Source: Flavobacterium sp. IB48
Lineage (GTDB): Bacteria; Bacteroidota; Bacteroidia; Flavobacteriales; Flavobacteriaceae
Length of the DNA: 64,000 nt
Reading direction: 5' to 3'
Assembly: GCF_016405855.1 (NCBI RefSeq)
Contig: NZ_JAEFCA010000009.1
Coordinates: 1 to 64,000, forward strand
The notes below the pieces were generated by a model. It was not told the origin of the DNA. It ran no database searches and saw only the letters and a list, made by a program, of their open reading frames with translations. Shown here in pieces: positions 8,257-17,547 of the stretch; position 1 is the first letter of the stretch; each line of letters starts with the position of its first letter. The position numbers and the translations under genes are program-made.

Positions 8257-9720
8257 TTATAAGTTTTTGTCTTTTAAAATTTGAGGATATTGAAGGCTCG
8301 TATGTACAATCATTTCTCCAAACAAAGTATTTGCCCATGCAAACCATTTACGTGTAAATTTGGTTACGTCATCTTTATGAAAAGATTCATGCATAAATCC
8401 TGTATTGGCATTGGTTTTAATTAAAGTGCTTATACAACTTTTAATTTCTTTTTCATCAATGCTTGTAATGGCTCTTAAAACAATACTCATGGGCCAGATC
8501 GTATCAACACCAGTGTGAGGGCCTCCAATTCCTTCTCCGGCTGTTCCTTTATAAAAAAACGGATTATTTTCTGAAAGTACTACTTTACGAGTATTTAGAT
8601 ACAAAGGATCATCGGGAGAAACTGCGCCGAGATAAGGCAATGATAAAAGAGAAGGAACATTAGCATCATCCATCATATGAAAACTTCCATATCCGTTTAC
8701 TTCAAAAGCTATGATTTTTCCAAATTTAGGATGATCTATAATTCCATATTCATTTAAACCTTTCTGAACTTGCGCTTGAAGTTCTTTAGCTTCAGCTGCT
8801 AAATCATTATCTTTTAAAGCGGGACTTGAAAACATTTCTACAAGATAACCTAGAATTTCGATTGCAAACATATTGCTCGGAATTAGATATCCAAACAAAG
8901 TAGAATCGTCGCTTGGTCTAAAAGTCGAAACAATCAGCCCGCATGGTTTTACAGGATAACCATAACCGCTTAAAGGAACTCCATCTGTTGCCCAAGCTGT
9001 TTGTCGCATAAAACTGTATGGTCCGCCTTTTCCGTCCATTCTCTGCTGTTCTTTAAATGTTTTCAGAATCAATTTCATGGCATCTTTCCATTGTTTGTCA
9101 AACATGCTAATATCTCCAGTTTCTTTCCAATAGCCATGAGCCAATCTAACAGGATAGCATAAGCTGTCTATTTCCCATTTTCGTTCATGAATTCCCGGTT
9201 TCATATCGGTAATATCATTTTTCCATTCACTTTCTTTATTGAAATCTTTATAAAAAGCATTTGCATACGGATCAAGGAGAATGCATTTTGTCTGACGATT
9301 TATAACGCCTTTTACCAATTCGGCAAGTTTAGCATCTTCTTTTACAAACGGAATATAAGGCCAGATTTGAGCAGTACTATCACGAAGCCACATTGCATCA
9401 ATATCGCCTGTAATGACATAAGTATCGGGTTTGCCATCTATAATTTCAAATTCGACAGTTGTGTCTAGCGTATTTGGAAAACAGTTTTCAAAAAGCCAAG
9501 CCAACTGTGGATTTGCAATTTGTTTTTTAATTTTTACAATTGCAGCTTCAATAGCTTTACTAGTAAATTTTCTTTCTGCAAGCGGAGGCCTTTTGGTTAT
9601 AAAATCTTTTAAAGGAAATTCAAAAAGATTAGAATTTAGTCCAAAAACATCAGCTTGAACAGCCAATAATCCTGCTGAAAAAATACTGGCATTTTTTATA
9701 AATTTTCTACGAGACTGCAT
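8257..9720 (-). CDS. Glycoside hydrolase family 125 (exo-alpha-1,6-mannosidase)
   Basis: 487 residues. The N-terminus QSRRKFIKNASIFSAGLLA resembles a Tat or Sec signal with twin arginine. The catalytic (alpha/alpha)6 barrel carries GH125/DUF1237 hallmarks: GDIDAMWLRDSTAQIWPY (residues 105-121), WEIDSLCYPVRLAHGYWKETGD, GGPYSFMRQT and GFMHESFHKDD near the C-terminus. GH125 enzymes remove terminal alpha-1,6-mannose from N-glycans or mannans. It is divergent from the GH89 gene and shares a 415-bp intergenic region with it, so it belongs to the same PUL. It is the only minus-strand gene of the PUL. Confidence 0.9.
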   Translation of the reverse strand: MQSRRKFIKNASIFSAGLLAVQADVFGLNSNLFEFPLKDFITKRPPLAERKFTSKAIEAAIVKIKKQIANPQLAWLFENCFPNTLDTTVEFEIIDGKPDTYVITGDIDAMWLRDSTAQIWPYIPFVKEDAKLAELVKGVINRQTKCILLDPYANAFYKDFNKESEWKNDITDMKPGIHERKWEIDSLCYPVRLAHGYWKETGDISMFDKQWKDAMKLILKTFKEQQRMDGKGGPYSFMRQTAWATDGVPLSGYGYPVKPCGLIVSTFRPSDDSTLFGYLIPSNMFAIEILGYLVEMFSSPALKDNDLAAEAKELQAQVQKGLNEYGIIDHPKFGKIIAFEVNGYGSFHMMDDANVPSLLSLPYLGAVSPDDPLYLNTRKVVLSENNPFFYKGTAGEGIGGPHTGVDTIWPMSIVLRAITSIDEKEIKSCISTLIKTNANTGFMHESFHKDDVTKFTRKWFAWANTLFGEMIVHTSLQYPQILKDKNL

Positions 9721-9890
9721 ATGTTTTTTTAGTTTTAAATAGAATGAGAATAGTTAGATCTGTACAGCATTATAAATAAACGACTTTTTTTTATTATTCT
9801 ATTGAAATTTAGACCAATGACATTTGCAACGCTTTAAATGGCAGAAAGAATTCGTAAAAATGGACTAATTACAGAGATATGAAAAATATG

Positions 9891-9951
9891 TCTATTCTTT
9901 TGATTGATTCGTCCATCTTGAAGAATAACAATGCAAGTAATTTTATTTTCG
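9891..9951 (+). promoter_or_regulatory. Candidate HTCS operator copy A plus promoter (GH89 or small RNA)
   Basis: TCTAT at 9891-9895 and TCCAT at 9912-9916 are direct repeats exactly 21 bp apart, with TTTTGAT between them. TTG of a -33 box follows at 9918-9920. A -7-like box TAATTTTA (9938-9945) lies 17 nt on, and TATTTTCG (9944-9951) 23 nt on. The same arrangement recurs at 12480 and 30440. Binding by the HTCS regulator encoded at 26065 is inferred, not shown. Confidence 0.6.
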
Positions 9952-10057
9952 ATCCAAAACCCAATTGAATCGCAGTAGTTTTCAAAAAGAAAACACAAAA
10001 AAAAGATAATAAATTGAAGGTGATTGATTAGTAAATATTTGTTAGTTTTTATTAGTT

Positions 10058-10093
10058 AGGGAGATTAATGAGAGATTTAATCTCCCTTTTTTT
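10058..10093 (+). terminator. Intrinsic terminator inside the GH89 leader
   Basis: Perfect 11-bp stem AGGGAGATTAA (10058-10068) / TTAATCTCCCT (10077-10087), 8-nt loop and a T run, ending about 45 nt before the GH89 start codon. No gene precedes it on the plus strand. It either ends a short RNA made from the promoter near 9918-9951 or attenuates GH89 transcription. Confidence 0.8.
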
Positions 10094-10135
10094 ATTCAAT
10101 TTTTAGAGAAAGAAATTTATTAAATACATGATTAT

Positions 10136-12289
10136 ATGAAAAGAGTGAATCTTAAAATTAAAAATGCTGTACCATTATTTGTACTGTTATTTTTTTGTGC
10201 TTTAAACGGATATTCCAAAAACGACGAAAAAACAAAAAGCGCTTCTGCTGTAATAGAGCGATTAATTGGTAGTCGTGTCAATGAGTTTGAACTGAGTATA
10301 AGTGAAAATAAAAATCAAGATAAAGATTGGTTTGAAGTGGAAGCAACCAGCAATCTTGTAAAAATTAAAGCTTCAAATAATACAGCACTTTGCTACGCAG
10401 CGTATAATTTTCTTAGAGATATCGGTGCAGTTTTAATTAGTTGGGAAGGAAACAGAGTCAATTTACCTAAAGATTGGCCAAAATATTCCAAAAAAGGAAG
10501 TACGCCATTTGAGTATAGAGAATATTTAAACGCTTGCACTTTTGGCTATACAACTCCGTGGTGGGACTGGAAACGTTGGGAACAAGAAATAGACTGGATG
10601 GCTATGCATGGCATTAATCTTCCAACTGCAATGGAAGGTCAGGAAGCGGTGTGGCAGGAATTATGGAAAGAATATGGTTTGACAAACAATCAATTAGAGG
10701 CACATTTTGCTGGGCCAGCTTTTTTACCTTGGCAAAGAATGGGAAATATTAATAGTCTAGAAGGTCCTTTGCCACAAGAATGGTTTGTTAAAAAAGAAGA
10801 ACTTCAAAAGAAAATATTGGAGAGAATGAGAACTTTAGACATGCATCCTGTTGTTCCTGCTTTTAGCGGATATGTTCCTAAGGCTTTCGCCGAAAAACAT
10901 CCTGAAGCTAAAATTACAGAATTAAAATCGTGGTCTGGCGGTGGTTTTGCGAGCACTTTTCTTTTAGATTCTAAAGATCCTTTATTTAAAAAAATCGGAA
11001 AACGTTTTATAGAAATTTATACCAAAATGTACGGAAAGTCAGATTTCTATTTGGCAGATTCATTTAATGAAATTGAACCGCCAGTTTCTGAACATAATAA
11101 ATATGAAGAACTTTCTAATTATGGAAGTGCCGTTTATGAGACTATAAATGAAGCAGCTCCTGGTGCAACTTGGGTTATGCAAGGATGGCTTTTTGGAGAC
11201 AATAAAGAATTCTGGACCAAAGAAGCTACAAGCGCATTTTTAAGTAAAGTTCCAAACGATAAAGTAATGGTTCAGGATTATGCCAATGACAGATATAAAG
11301 TATGGGATAATCAAGAAGCTTTTTACGGTAAACAGTGGACTTACGGTTATGTACATAATTATGGTGGATCGAATCCTGTTTATGGCGATTTAAATTTTTA
11401 CAAAAATGAATTGACAAGTCTGCTTAAAAATCCGCATAGAGGAAATATTGCAGGTTATGGAGCAATGCCTGAAGGTTTAAATAATAATTCGATTGTATAC
11501 GAATACATTTATGATCTTCCGTGGACTAAAGGAGAGCAACCTGTAAATGATTGGCTAACTAAATACTTAAACGCAAGATACGGGCAAACGACTTCTAAAC
11601 CTGTTTTTCTAGCGTGGGAATTATTATTAGAATCTGTCTATAATGTCAAATATTGGGAAACACGTTGGTGGAATGATAGGGCTGGAGCGTATTTGTTATT
11701 TAAACGTCCAACAGTAACCATTACAGAATTTAAAGGAAACCCTGGAGATAAGAAAAAACTAAAAGAGGCTTTGGATATTTTAACCAAAGAAGCGAAGAAA
11801 TACGATAAAAAGAATTTTATTCAATATGATTTAATAGATGTTACAAGACATTATTATTCATTATGTATTGATGAAGATTTAATAGAATGCGTAAAAGCAT
11901 ATCAACAGAAAGACATTGAGCAAGGCGATCGATTATTTAAAAAGATAGAAAAACAAGTTTTGAATATCGATGCTGTAATGTCAGGTCAGCCATTAAACAG
12001 TTTGGATCAATGGGTAAAATCGGCTTCAGATTATGGAAGTTCACCAGAGGTTTCTTCATTATATGTAAAAAATGCCAAAACATTAATTACGCTTTGGGGC
12101 GGAGAAGGACACTTAAACGATTACGCTTCTAGATCTTGGAAAGGAATGTACAAAGGATTTTATTGGCCAAGATGGAAAATGTTTTTAGAAGCTTTAAAAA
12201 AATCTGTTGCTACAAATACTCCTTTTGATGAAAATAAAGAAAGGGAATCAATTAAAAATTGGGAAATTAATTGGACAAAAAGCAAATAA
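10136..12289 (+). CDS. Glycoside hydrolase family 89 (alpha-N-acetylglucosaminidase)
   Basis: 717 residues with an N-terminal signal peptide (hydrophobic 12-26, ending GYSK). An N-terminal alpha/beta domain (about 40-125) precedes the barrel, which opens FEYREYLNACTFGYTTPWWDWKRWEQEIDWMAMHGINLPTA. The two expected carboxylates are visible: E312 in ADSFNEIEPP (acid/base position) and E446 in GAMPEGLNNNSIVYEYIYDLPW (nucleophile position). The family includes human NAGLU, which removes terminal alpha-GlcNAc from heparan sulfate. Here it should release alpha-linked GlcNAc in the periplasm. It has its own candidate HTCS-controlled promoter with a terminator hairpin in the leader. Confidence 0.93.
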   Translation: MKRVNLKIKNAVPLFVLLFFCALNGYSKNDEKTKSASAVIERLIGSRVNEFELSISENKNQDKDWFEVEATSNLVKIKASNNTALCYAAYNFLRDIGAVLISWEGNRVNLPKDWPKYSKKGSTPFEYREYLNACTFGYTTPWWDWKRWEQEIDWMAMHGINLPTAMEGQEAVWQELWKEYGLTNNQLEAHFAGPAFLPWQRMGNINSLEGPLPQEWFVKKEELQKKILERMRTLDMHPVVPAFSGYVPKAFAEKHPEAKITELKSWSGGGFASTFLLDSKDPLFKKIGKRFIEIYTKMYGKSDFYLADSFNEIEPPVSEHNKYEELSNYGSAVYETINEAAPGATWVMQGWLFGDNKEFWTKEATSAFLSKVPNDKVMVQDYANDRYKVWDNQEAFYGKQWTYGYVHNYGGSNPVYGDLNFYKNELTSLLKNPHRGNIAGYGAMPEGLNNNSIVYEYIYDLPWTKGEQPVNDWLTKYLNARYGQTTSKPVFLAWELLLESVYNVKYWETRWWNDRAGAYLLFKRPTVTITEFKGNPGDKKKLKEALDILTKEAKKYDKKNFIQYDLIDVTRHYYSLCIDEDLIECVKAYQQKDIEQGDRLFKKIEKQVLNIDAVMSGQPLNSLDQWVKSASDYGSSPEVSSLYVKNAKTLITLWGGEGHLNDYASRSWKGMYKGFYWPRWKMFLEALKKSVATNTPFDENKERESIKNWEINWTKSK

Positions 12290-12479
12290 AAAGTTACCAA
12301 GATTATAATTGCTACGTATATAGACAAAATTTAACTTAATATTTATAACATAACCTTAAACCATACTAAAAAGATGAATAGAAAATTTTACGAAATCGAT
12401 TAATTAATAAGTTTTTAACTATATAATTTTAGAAAAAATACTTTGCGAAGCCTTGTCATTATTGATTTTAAAGAAATTA

Positions 12480-12534
12480 TCCATGTTTATGAATAACTTG
12501 TCCATTTGTTAACATTTCTTTGGCACTAATTTCG
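12480..12534 (+). promoter_or_regulatory. Candidate HTCS operator copy B plus susCD promoter
   Basis: TCCAT at 12480-12484 and again at 12501-12505 (21-bp spacing), with TTTATGA between them. The -33 TTG is at 12506-12508, then 18 nt, then -7-like TAATTTCG at 12527-12534 (one mismatch to TAnnTTTG). The operator abuts the -33 box, the geometry of a class II activator. The susC start codon is 32 nt further on. Confidence 0.65.
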
Positions 12535-12566
12535 TCAATACTATTTAACCAATTAACCAATATACA

Positions 12567-15500
12567 ATGGAAAAACTTAAACTTTTATTATTAGCCTTTT
12601 TCTTTGGCTTCTCAATTAATACTTGGGCACAAAAAACAGAAGTGTCTGGTGTTGTATTAGATGACAAAGGTATTCCTCTGCCAGCCGCTAATATCCTTGA
12701 AAAAGGGACGACTAATACTGTAACGACAGATTTTGATGGAAAATTTAAATTTTTAGCGTCAAACAAAAATGCGACGTTAATAATTTCCTTCATAGGATTT
12801 GATGATCAGACTGTAAAATTAGACGGAACAAAAACTAATTATTCGATTAAATTACAATCTACTACTACAAACTTAGAACAAGTTGTAGTTGTGGGATATG
12901 GTAAAGGATCTCGTAAAAACTTAACGACTTCGGTTTCTTCTGTTAAAGCTGAAGATTTAAACAGAGGTGCAATTAGCGACGTTGGACAACTTTTGCAAGG
13001 TAAAGTCTCTGGTTTGAATATTTCTTCAAGCGGTGACCCAACAAAAACAGCTTCGGTAGTTTTACGTGGAGCTTCAACATTAAACAGTTCGCAAGGACCT
13101 TTTTATGTAATTGATGGTATTCCAGGAGTTGATATTTCGGTTATATCACCAGATGATATTGCAACAATCGACGTATTAAAAGATGCGGCTGCAACAGCAA
13201 TTTATGGTAACCGTGCAGCAAATGGAGTTATCATGGTAACAACAAAAAAAGGAAGTAAAGGAAGAACACAAGTTGCCTACAATGGATATTTTGGTTTTGA
13301 AGAAGTTTCTAATAATTTGGATATGATGAATGCAGATCAACTTAGAGCTTTTACAACTAAAAACAATTTGAATTTTACTCCAGAAAATGACAAAGGTGCT
13401 AACACAAATTGGCAAAAAGAAATTCTAAGATCAGGGCGTGCAGCGTCAAGCAGTCATAACTTATCTATGAGTGGCGGCGGAGATCACGGAAGTTATACCG
13501 CAAGTATTACTTCTCTTAATAAAGAAGGAGTTATGCTAAAAAGTGACTTTTCTCGTATCATTGCTCGTTTATCTGTTGAACAATATGCTTTTAATGATAA
13601 AGTAAAGTTTGGTTTAAATGTTACTAATTCTAGAACAAAATATCAAAATGTACCGCAGCGTAATACAGTTCTTTTACAAGCAGCAAGTTATCTTCCTGTT
13701 TCTCCAGTAAGAAATGATGATGGTAGTTTTTTTGAAAACTTTGTAAGTCCTGGATACTTTAACCCAGTAGCTTTAATTGAGCATGGTACAGACGAAACTA
13801 AGACAAATAATCTTGTAGGTAATCTTACCGCAGAAGTAAAATTGCCTTTCGGATTAACGTATAACTTGAATTTGGCACACCAAAGACTAAATACATCTCA
13901 CGGAGAATTTTATGACAGCTATTATTCACAATATAACAGTGCCAACTTTTACAACAACCCAGATCCGCCTTTGACAAAAACATTGGTTAACTTTGGAGTA
14001 AATGGTTCTGCATTGAGAAATGCTTACGAGAACACAAACAACATTATTGAGAGTTTCTTTACTTGGGATAAATCAATTGGAGATCATAAAATAAAAGCTG
14101 TTTTAGGTTACTCTTGGCAAGAAAACACTTTAGGAGATGGTTTTCAGGCTACGACAACAAATTTCCCAGTTGACAATGTTGGGTATAACAACTTAGCTTT
14201 AAGTAACTATACTTCTGTTAATGGTTATGTGGTGAATTTTGGAGATAGCAAAGCATATCAAAAAACACGTTTAATTGCTTACTTCGGACGTTTAAATTAT
14301 AATTATAAAGATAAATATCTTTTACAAGGATCACTTAGAAGAGATGGTGGATCTATGTTTGGTGCAAACAACCAATGGGGATACTTTCCTTCTGTAGGAG
14401 GTGCATGGAGAGTTGACAAAGAAAGTTTTATGAAAAACCAAAACTTTTTTAGCGATTTGAAATTTCGTGGTAGCTGGGGAGTAACTGGAAACTCTTCTGG
14501 ATTTAATGCTTACACAGCTCAATTTATTTCTGGAAGTTTAGGAACTTTCTATTACAACGGACAACAGATTGGAGCTTACGGACCAAACCAAGCAGCAAAT
14601 CCTGATTTAAAATGGGAAAAAACTGCAACAGCAAATATTGGTGTTGATTTCTCTATCTTAAAAGGAAAAGTAACAGGTTCTGTTGATGTTTACGATAAGA
14701 AAACAACAGATATGATTTTTAACTACAATGTTAATCCTGTATTGGTGCCAGTAGGAACAATTGTAGCAAACGGAGGAACAATGTCTAACAAAGGTATTGA
14801 AGTTAGTTTAGGCGCAACTATTGTTAAAACAGCAGATTTTAGCTGGAATACTAATTTGAATTTGGCGCATAACAAAAATGAAATTGTTAAATTAACTAGT
14901 CCATTCTTTGTTGGTGGAGATTCAATTCGTCGTGTACAACCAGACGGAGGAGGACAAACAGGAAGTACTTTACAAATCTTTAAAGAAGGAAAACCATTAG
15001 GACAATTCTTTACATTGAAATATGCTGGAAAAAATGCTGACGGAGTTTCTCAGTATTATGACAAAAACGGTGATCTAACAACTACACCTCAAATTGGAGT
15101 AGATTATCATTATGCAGGAAGCGCACAGCCAAAATTATTGATGGGATGGGCAAATAATTTCCAATACAAAAAATTCGATTTAAGTATTTTCTTTAGAGGA
15201 GTTTTTGGTAATAAAATTTTCAATGCAACTCGTGCAGACTTATTTAGACCAAGTACCGCAATGACCAATAACATTTTAGTAGATGCCGGCAATGAGTCGC
15301 CAAATGACTTAAACTCTTATAAATATTCAGATCGTTTTATAGAAGACGGCAGTTATATAAGATTAGATAACATGACTTTAGGTTATAATTTTGGAAAAGT
15401 TGGAAATTACATCAGCAGTATCCGTATTTATCAGACTGTAAATAACGTATTTGTTATTACTAAGTACAAAGGAATTGATCCAGAGGTTGAACAAGGAGGA

Positions 15501-15578
15501 ACAGCTCCAGGTGTAGATTCTAATAACTTCTATCCAAAAACCAGAACATATATGTTCGGTGTAAATGTGATTTTCTAA
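12567..15578 (+). CDS. SusC-family TonB-dependent outer-membrane glycan importer
   Basis: 1003 residues. Signal peptide ends INTWAQ (about 22). A carboxypeptidase-regulatory-like domain follows (about 23-85, TEVSGVVLDDKGIPLPAANI). The plug domain (about 105-225) carries QVVVVGYGKGSRKNLTTSVSSV, LLQGKVSGLNI, LRGASTLN, YVIDGIPG and AAATAIYGNRAANGVIMVTTKKG, all SusC signatures. The 22-strand barrel ends with a terminal aromatic (VNVIF). No N-terminal STN/anti-sigma-interaction domain is present, consistent with control by an HTCS instead of an ECF sigma/anti-sigma pair. It forms a lidded pore with the SusD protein encoded 18 nt downstream and is energised by TonB. Confidence 0.95.
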   Translation: MEKLKLLLLAFFFGFSINTWAQKTEVSGVVLDDKGIPLPAANILEKGTTNTVTTDFDGKFKFLASNKNATLIISFIGFDDQTVKLDGTKTNYSIKLQSTTTNLEQVVVVGYGKGSRKNLTTSVSSVKAEDLNRGAISDVGQLLQGKVSGLNISSSGDPTKTASVVLRGASTLNSSQGPFYVIDGIPGVDISVISPDDIATIDVLKDAAATAIYGNRAANGVIMVTTKKGSKGRTQVAYNGYFGFEEVSNNLDMMNADQLRAFTTKNNLNFTPENDKGANTNWQKEILRSGRAASSSHNLSMSGGGDHGSYTASITSLNKEGVMLKSDFSRIIARLSVEQYAFNDKVKFGLNVTNSRTKYQNVPQRNTVLLQAASYLPVSPVRNDDGSFFENFVSPGYFNPVALIEHGTDETKTNNLVGNLTAEVKLPFGLTYNLNLAHQRLNTSHGEFYDSYYSQYNSANFYNNPDPPLTKTLVNFGVNGSALRNAYENTNNIIESFFTWDKSIGDHKIKAVLGYSWQENTLGDGFQATTTNFPVDNVGYNNLALSNYTSVNGYVVNFGDSKAYQKTRLIAYFGRLNYNYKDKYLLQGSLRRDGGSMFGANNQWGYFPSVGGAWRVDKESFMKNQNFFSDLKFRGSWGVTGNSSGFNAYTAQFISGSLGTFYYNGQQIGAYGPNQAANPDLKWEKTATANIGVDFSILKGKVTGSVDVYDKKTTDMIFNYNVNPVLVPVGTIVANGGTMSNKGIEVSLGATIVKTADFSWNTNLNLAHNKNEIVKLTSPFFVGGDSIRRVQPDGGGQTGSTLQIFKEGKPLGQFFTLKYAGKNADGVSQYYDKNGDLTTTPQIGVDYHYAGSAQPKLLMGWANNFQYKKFDLSIFFRGVFGNKIFNATRADLFRPSTAMTNNILVDAGNESPNDLNSYKYSDRFIEDGSYIRLDNMTLGYNFGKVGNYISSIRIYQTVNNVFVITKYKGIDPEVEQGGTAPGVDSNNFYPKTRTYMFGVNVIF

Positions 15579-15596
15579 AAATTAAAGCTAAACATT

Positions 15597-17210
15597 ATGA
15601 AAAAGATATTAAAATATTTAGGGCTTCCAGTACTTTTAGCTGGTTTGGTATGGTCTTGTGATGATCTAGAAGTGCCTATCACAACTCAATTGACACCTGA
15701 GGTATTTCCTCAAAACTCAACACAATATATTCAGACAACAGGACCAGTCTATGCAGCATTTAGAGGTGAGTTTTCATTTGCTTGGTGGTGGTCGCAGTCA
15801 TTATCTACAGATGAAGCTATCTTACCAGCAAGAGGAGGTAACTGGTTTGATAATAGAAACTATATTTCAATGCATTACCATGACTGGAACCCAGACAATG
15901 GTATCATAGGAAGCCTTTGGGATTGGTCATCTAAAGTAATTGGAACAAGCAATCAGGCTATTTCGATCTTAAGACAGACAATGCCTGAAGGAACTGATAA
16001 AAAAACTTTGATTTCAGAACTAAGAACAATGCGCGCTATTTCTTATTTCATGTTAATGGATAGTTATGGAGACGTGCCATTAGATACTTTATATGGAGAC
16101 TTTACTTCTCATGCTAAAACTCCAAGAAAACAAGTTTTTGAGTACATTGAGAAAGAACTAAAAAGTTCAGTTCCTAATTTGAACCCTGCTTCAGGAGTTA
16201 CGACTTACGGTAGACCAAATAAACAAACCGCTAATGCAATGTTGGCTAAATTGTATTTGAACGCCGAAGTATACACAGGAACGGCACGTTATAACGAATG
16301 TATCGCAGCTTGCGATGAAGTAATCAATTCTAATTTATATGTTGTAGAACCTAGAGCCACTTACCTTCAAATGTTTTACCCGACTAACGGACCAGCAATG
16401 AAAGAATTCATCTTTGCGGTTCCTTATGATCCAGCAGCTGTTACAGTGGGTTTCAACGGGCAAATGTATCACGCACGTTATGATGTCCCACGTTCAGAAA
16501 GAGCTAAGTTCGGACTTTCTTACACGCCAAGTGCGCCTAGAAGTACACTGCCAGAATTTTATGCCTATTTTAATGATGCCAATGATATTCGTAACAAACA
16601 ATGGCTTACGGGACTTCAATTTATGAATGATGGTGTAACTCCAGTAATGGTTACCACAACTAAAAAAGGTTACGATCAATTCTACACAGGATCTGATGGT
16701 GGAGCGGCATATACTTATCAAGTAAACTTAACTCCAGATATTGAACTTCGTCAGAGCGTAACATTATTCGATTGTGGTAATGATGAAATCGCTTGGAATA
16801 TGGGATACAGAAACGTTAAGTTTTATCCTGACGCATCTTCAACAAACCGTAATCAAAACAATGATGTTCCTTTCTTGCGTTACTCTGATATTCTTTTAAT
16901 GAAAGCAGAAGCAATTTTACGTGGCGGATCTGTGACTTTAGGTCAAAGTGTTGATGCATTAGTAAACATGGTTCGTTCTAATCGTACAACATCTGCTGCT
17001 TTAAGCGGAGTAACTTTAGAAGATCTTTACAAAGAAAGAAGCCGTGAATTTGCTTGGGAAGCTTGGCATAGAAACGATATGATTCGTTTTGGAAAATATG
17101 AAGGATCTTGGGGATATAAAACTAATACAGACACATACCGTCGTGTATTCCCAATCCCGACAAATGCAATGGTTTTAAACCCAGCCCTTACTCAGAATGA
17201 TGGTTATTAA
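15597..17210 (+). CDS. SusD-family surface glycan-binding lipoprotein (RagB/SusD)
   Basis: 537 residues. The lipobox LVWSC gives a lipidated Cys21 followed by DD, an acidic surface-export signal typical of Bacteroidota lipoproteins. TPR-like SusD features include LISELRTMRAISYFMLMDSYGDVPL, YTGTARYNECIAACDEVINS, NDVPFLRYSDILLMKAEA and LEDLYKERSREFAWEAWHRNDMIRFG. It caps the SusC importer and captures oligosaccharides at the cell surface. It is co-transcribed with susC, and a strong terminator follows. Confidence 0.95.
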   Translation: MKKILKYLGLPVLLAGLVWSCDDLEVPITTQLTPEVFPQNSTQYIQTTGPVYAAFRGEFSFAWWWSQSLSTDEAILPARGGNWFDNRNYISMHYHDWNPDNGIIGSLWDWSSKVIGTSNQAISILRQTMPEGTDKKTLISELRTMRAISYFMLMDSYGDVPLDTLYGDFTSHAKTPRKQVFEYIEKELKSSVPNLNPASGVTTYGRPNKQTANAMLAKLYLNAEVYTGTARYNECIAACDEVINSNLYVVEPRATYLQMFYPTNGPAMKEFIFAVPYDPAAVTVGFNGQMYHARYDVPRSERAKFGLSYTPSAPRSTLPEFYAYFNDANDIRNKQWLTGLQFMNDGVTPVMVTTTKKGYDQFYTGSDGGAAYTYQVNLTPDIELRQSVTLFDCGNDEIAWNMGYRNVKFYPDASSTNRNQNNDVPFLRYSDILLMKAEAILRGGSVTLGQSVDALVNMVRSNRTTSAALSGVTLEDLYKERSREFAWEAWHRNDMIRFGKYEGSWGYKTNTDTYRRVFPIPTNAMVLNPALTQNDGY

Positions 17211-17258
17211 GAATAAAAATTTAGTTAAGTACGCATTTGTAATTCAATTTTAATTTTG

Positions 17259-17296
17259 AAAAGGAGAAGAGCGTAAAAAGCCTTCTCCTTTTTTCT
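17259..17296 (+). terminator. Intrinsic terminator after susCD
   Basis: Stem AAAAGGAGAAG (17259-17269) / CTTCTCCTTTT (17282-17292) with a 12-nt loop and T run. It separates susCD from the downstream GH92 genes, although read-through is possible. Confidence 0.85.
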
Positions 17297-17547
17297 AAAA
17301 AAAAACCGATTTTTTTCAGTTGCTCGTAAAAATCAGTTCAGTTTATTTTTTGAATGGAAACAAAGTTTAATCAAAAGTATTTCGGACAATTCTATACAGA
17401 TTAAGCTTTGTAACATTCTACTTTTTTTTTGAGAATAATTCTATAATTCTCACAGCCATCCTTATGCTTAATATTTTCGATTTTGTGATAAATCAAAAAC
17501 ATAAAATCGTTCTAAACCAATATCGCCCCATTCAATACAGAAAATAA
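17297..17547 (+). other. Upstream region of the first GH92 gene
   Basis: No gene seen. It contains a hairpin-forming inverted repeat TGAGAAT / ATTCTCA at 17430-17452 (7-bp arms, 9-nt spacer) about 95 nt before the start codon. No good TTG / TAnnTTTG promoter and no clear copy of the TCCAT operator could be found. Confidence 0.4.

Larger units (their letters stand above)
9721..10135. other. 415-bp divergent regulatory region between GH125 and GH89
   Basis: No convincing gene. It holds one copy of the candidate HTCS operator and promoter (9891-9951) facing GH89, and an intrinsic terminator (10058-10093) between that promoter and the GH89 start codon. A 29-codon ORF at 9879-9968 overlaps the operator and is not believed. 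Confidence 0.6.

Noticed and set aside
9879..9968. 29-codon ORF upstream of GH89 as a leader peptide
   Set aside because: It begins before and runs through the operator and promoter boxes, has no amino-acid bias and no ribosome-binding hint.
17341..17400. Fourth copy of the TCCAT operator on the minus strand upstream of GH92
   Set aside because: One TCCAT with a TTTTGATTAAA stretch nearby, but the partner half-site at 21 bp is missing and the orientation is away from the gene.
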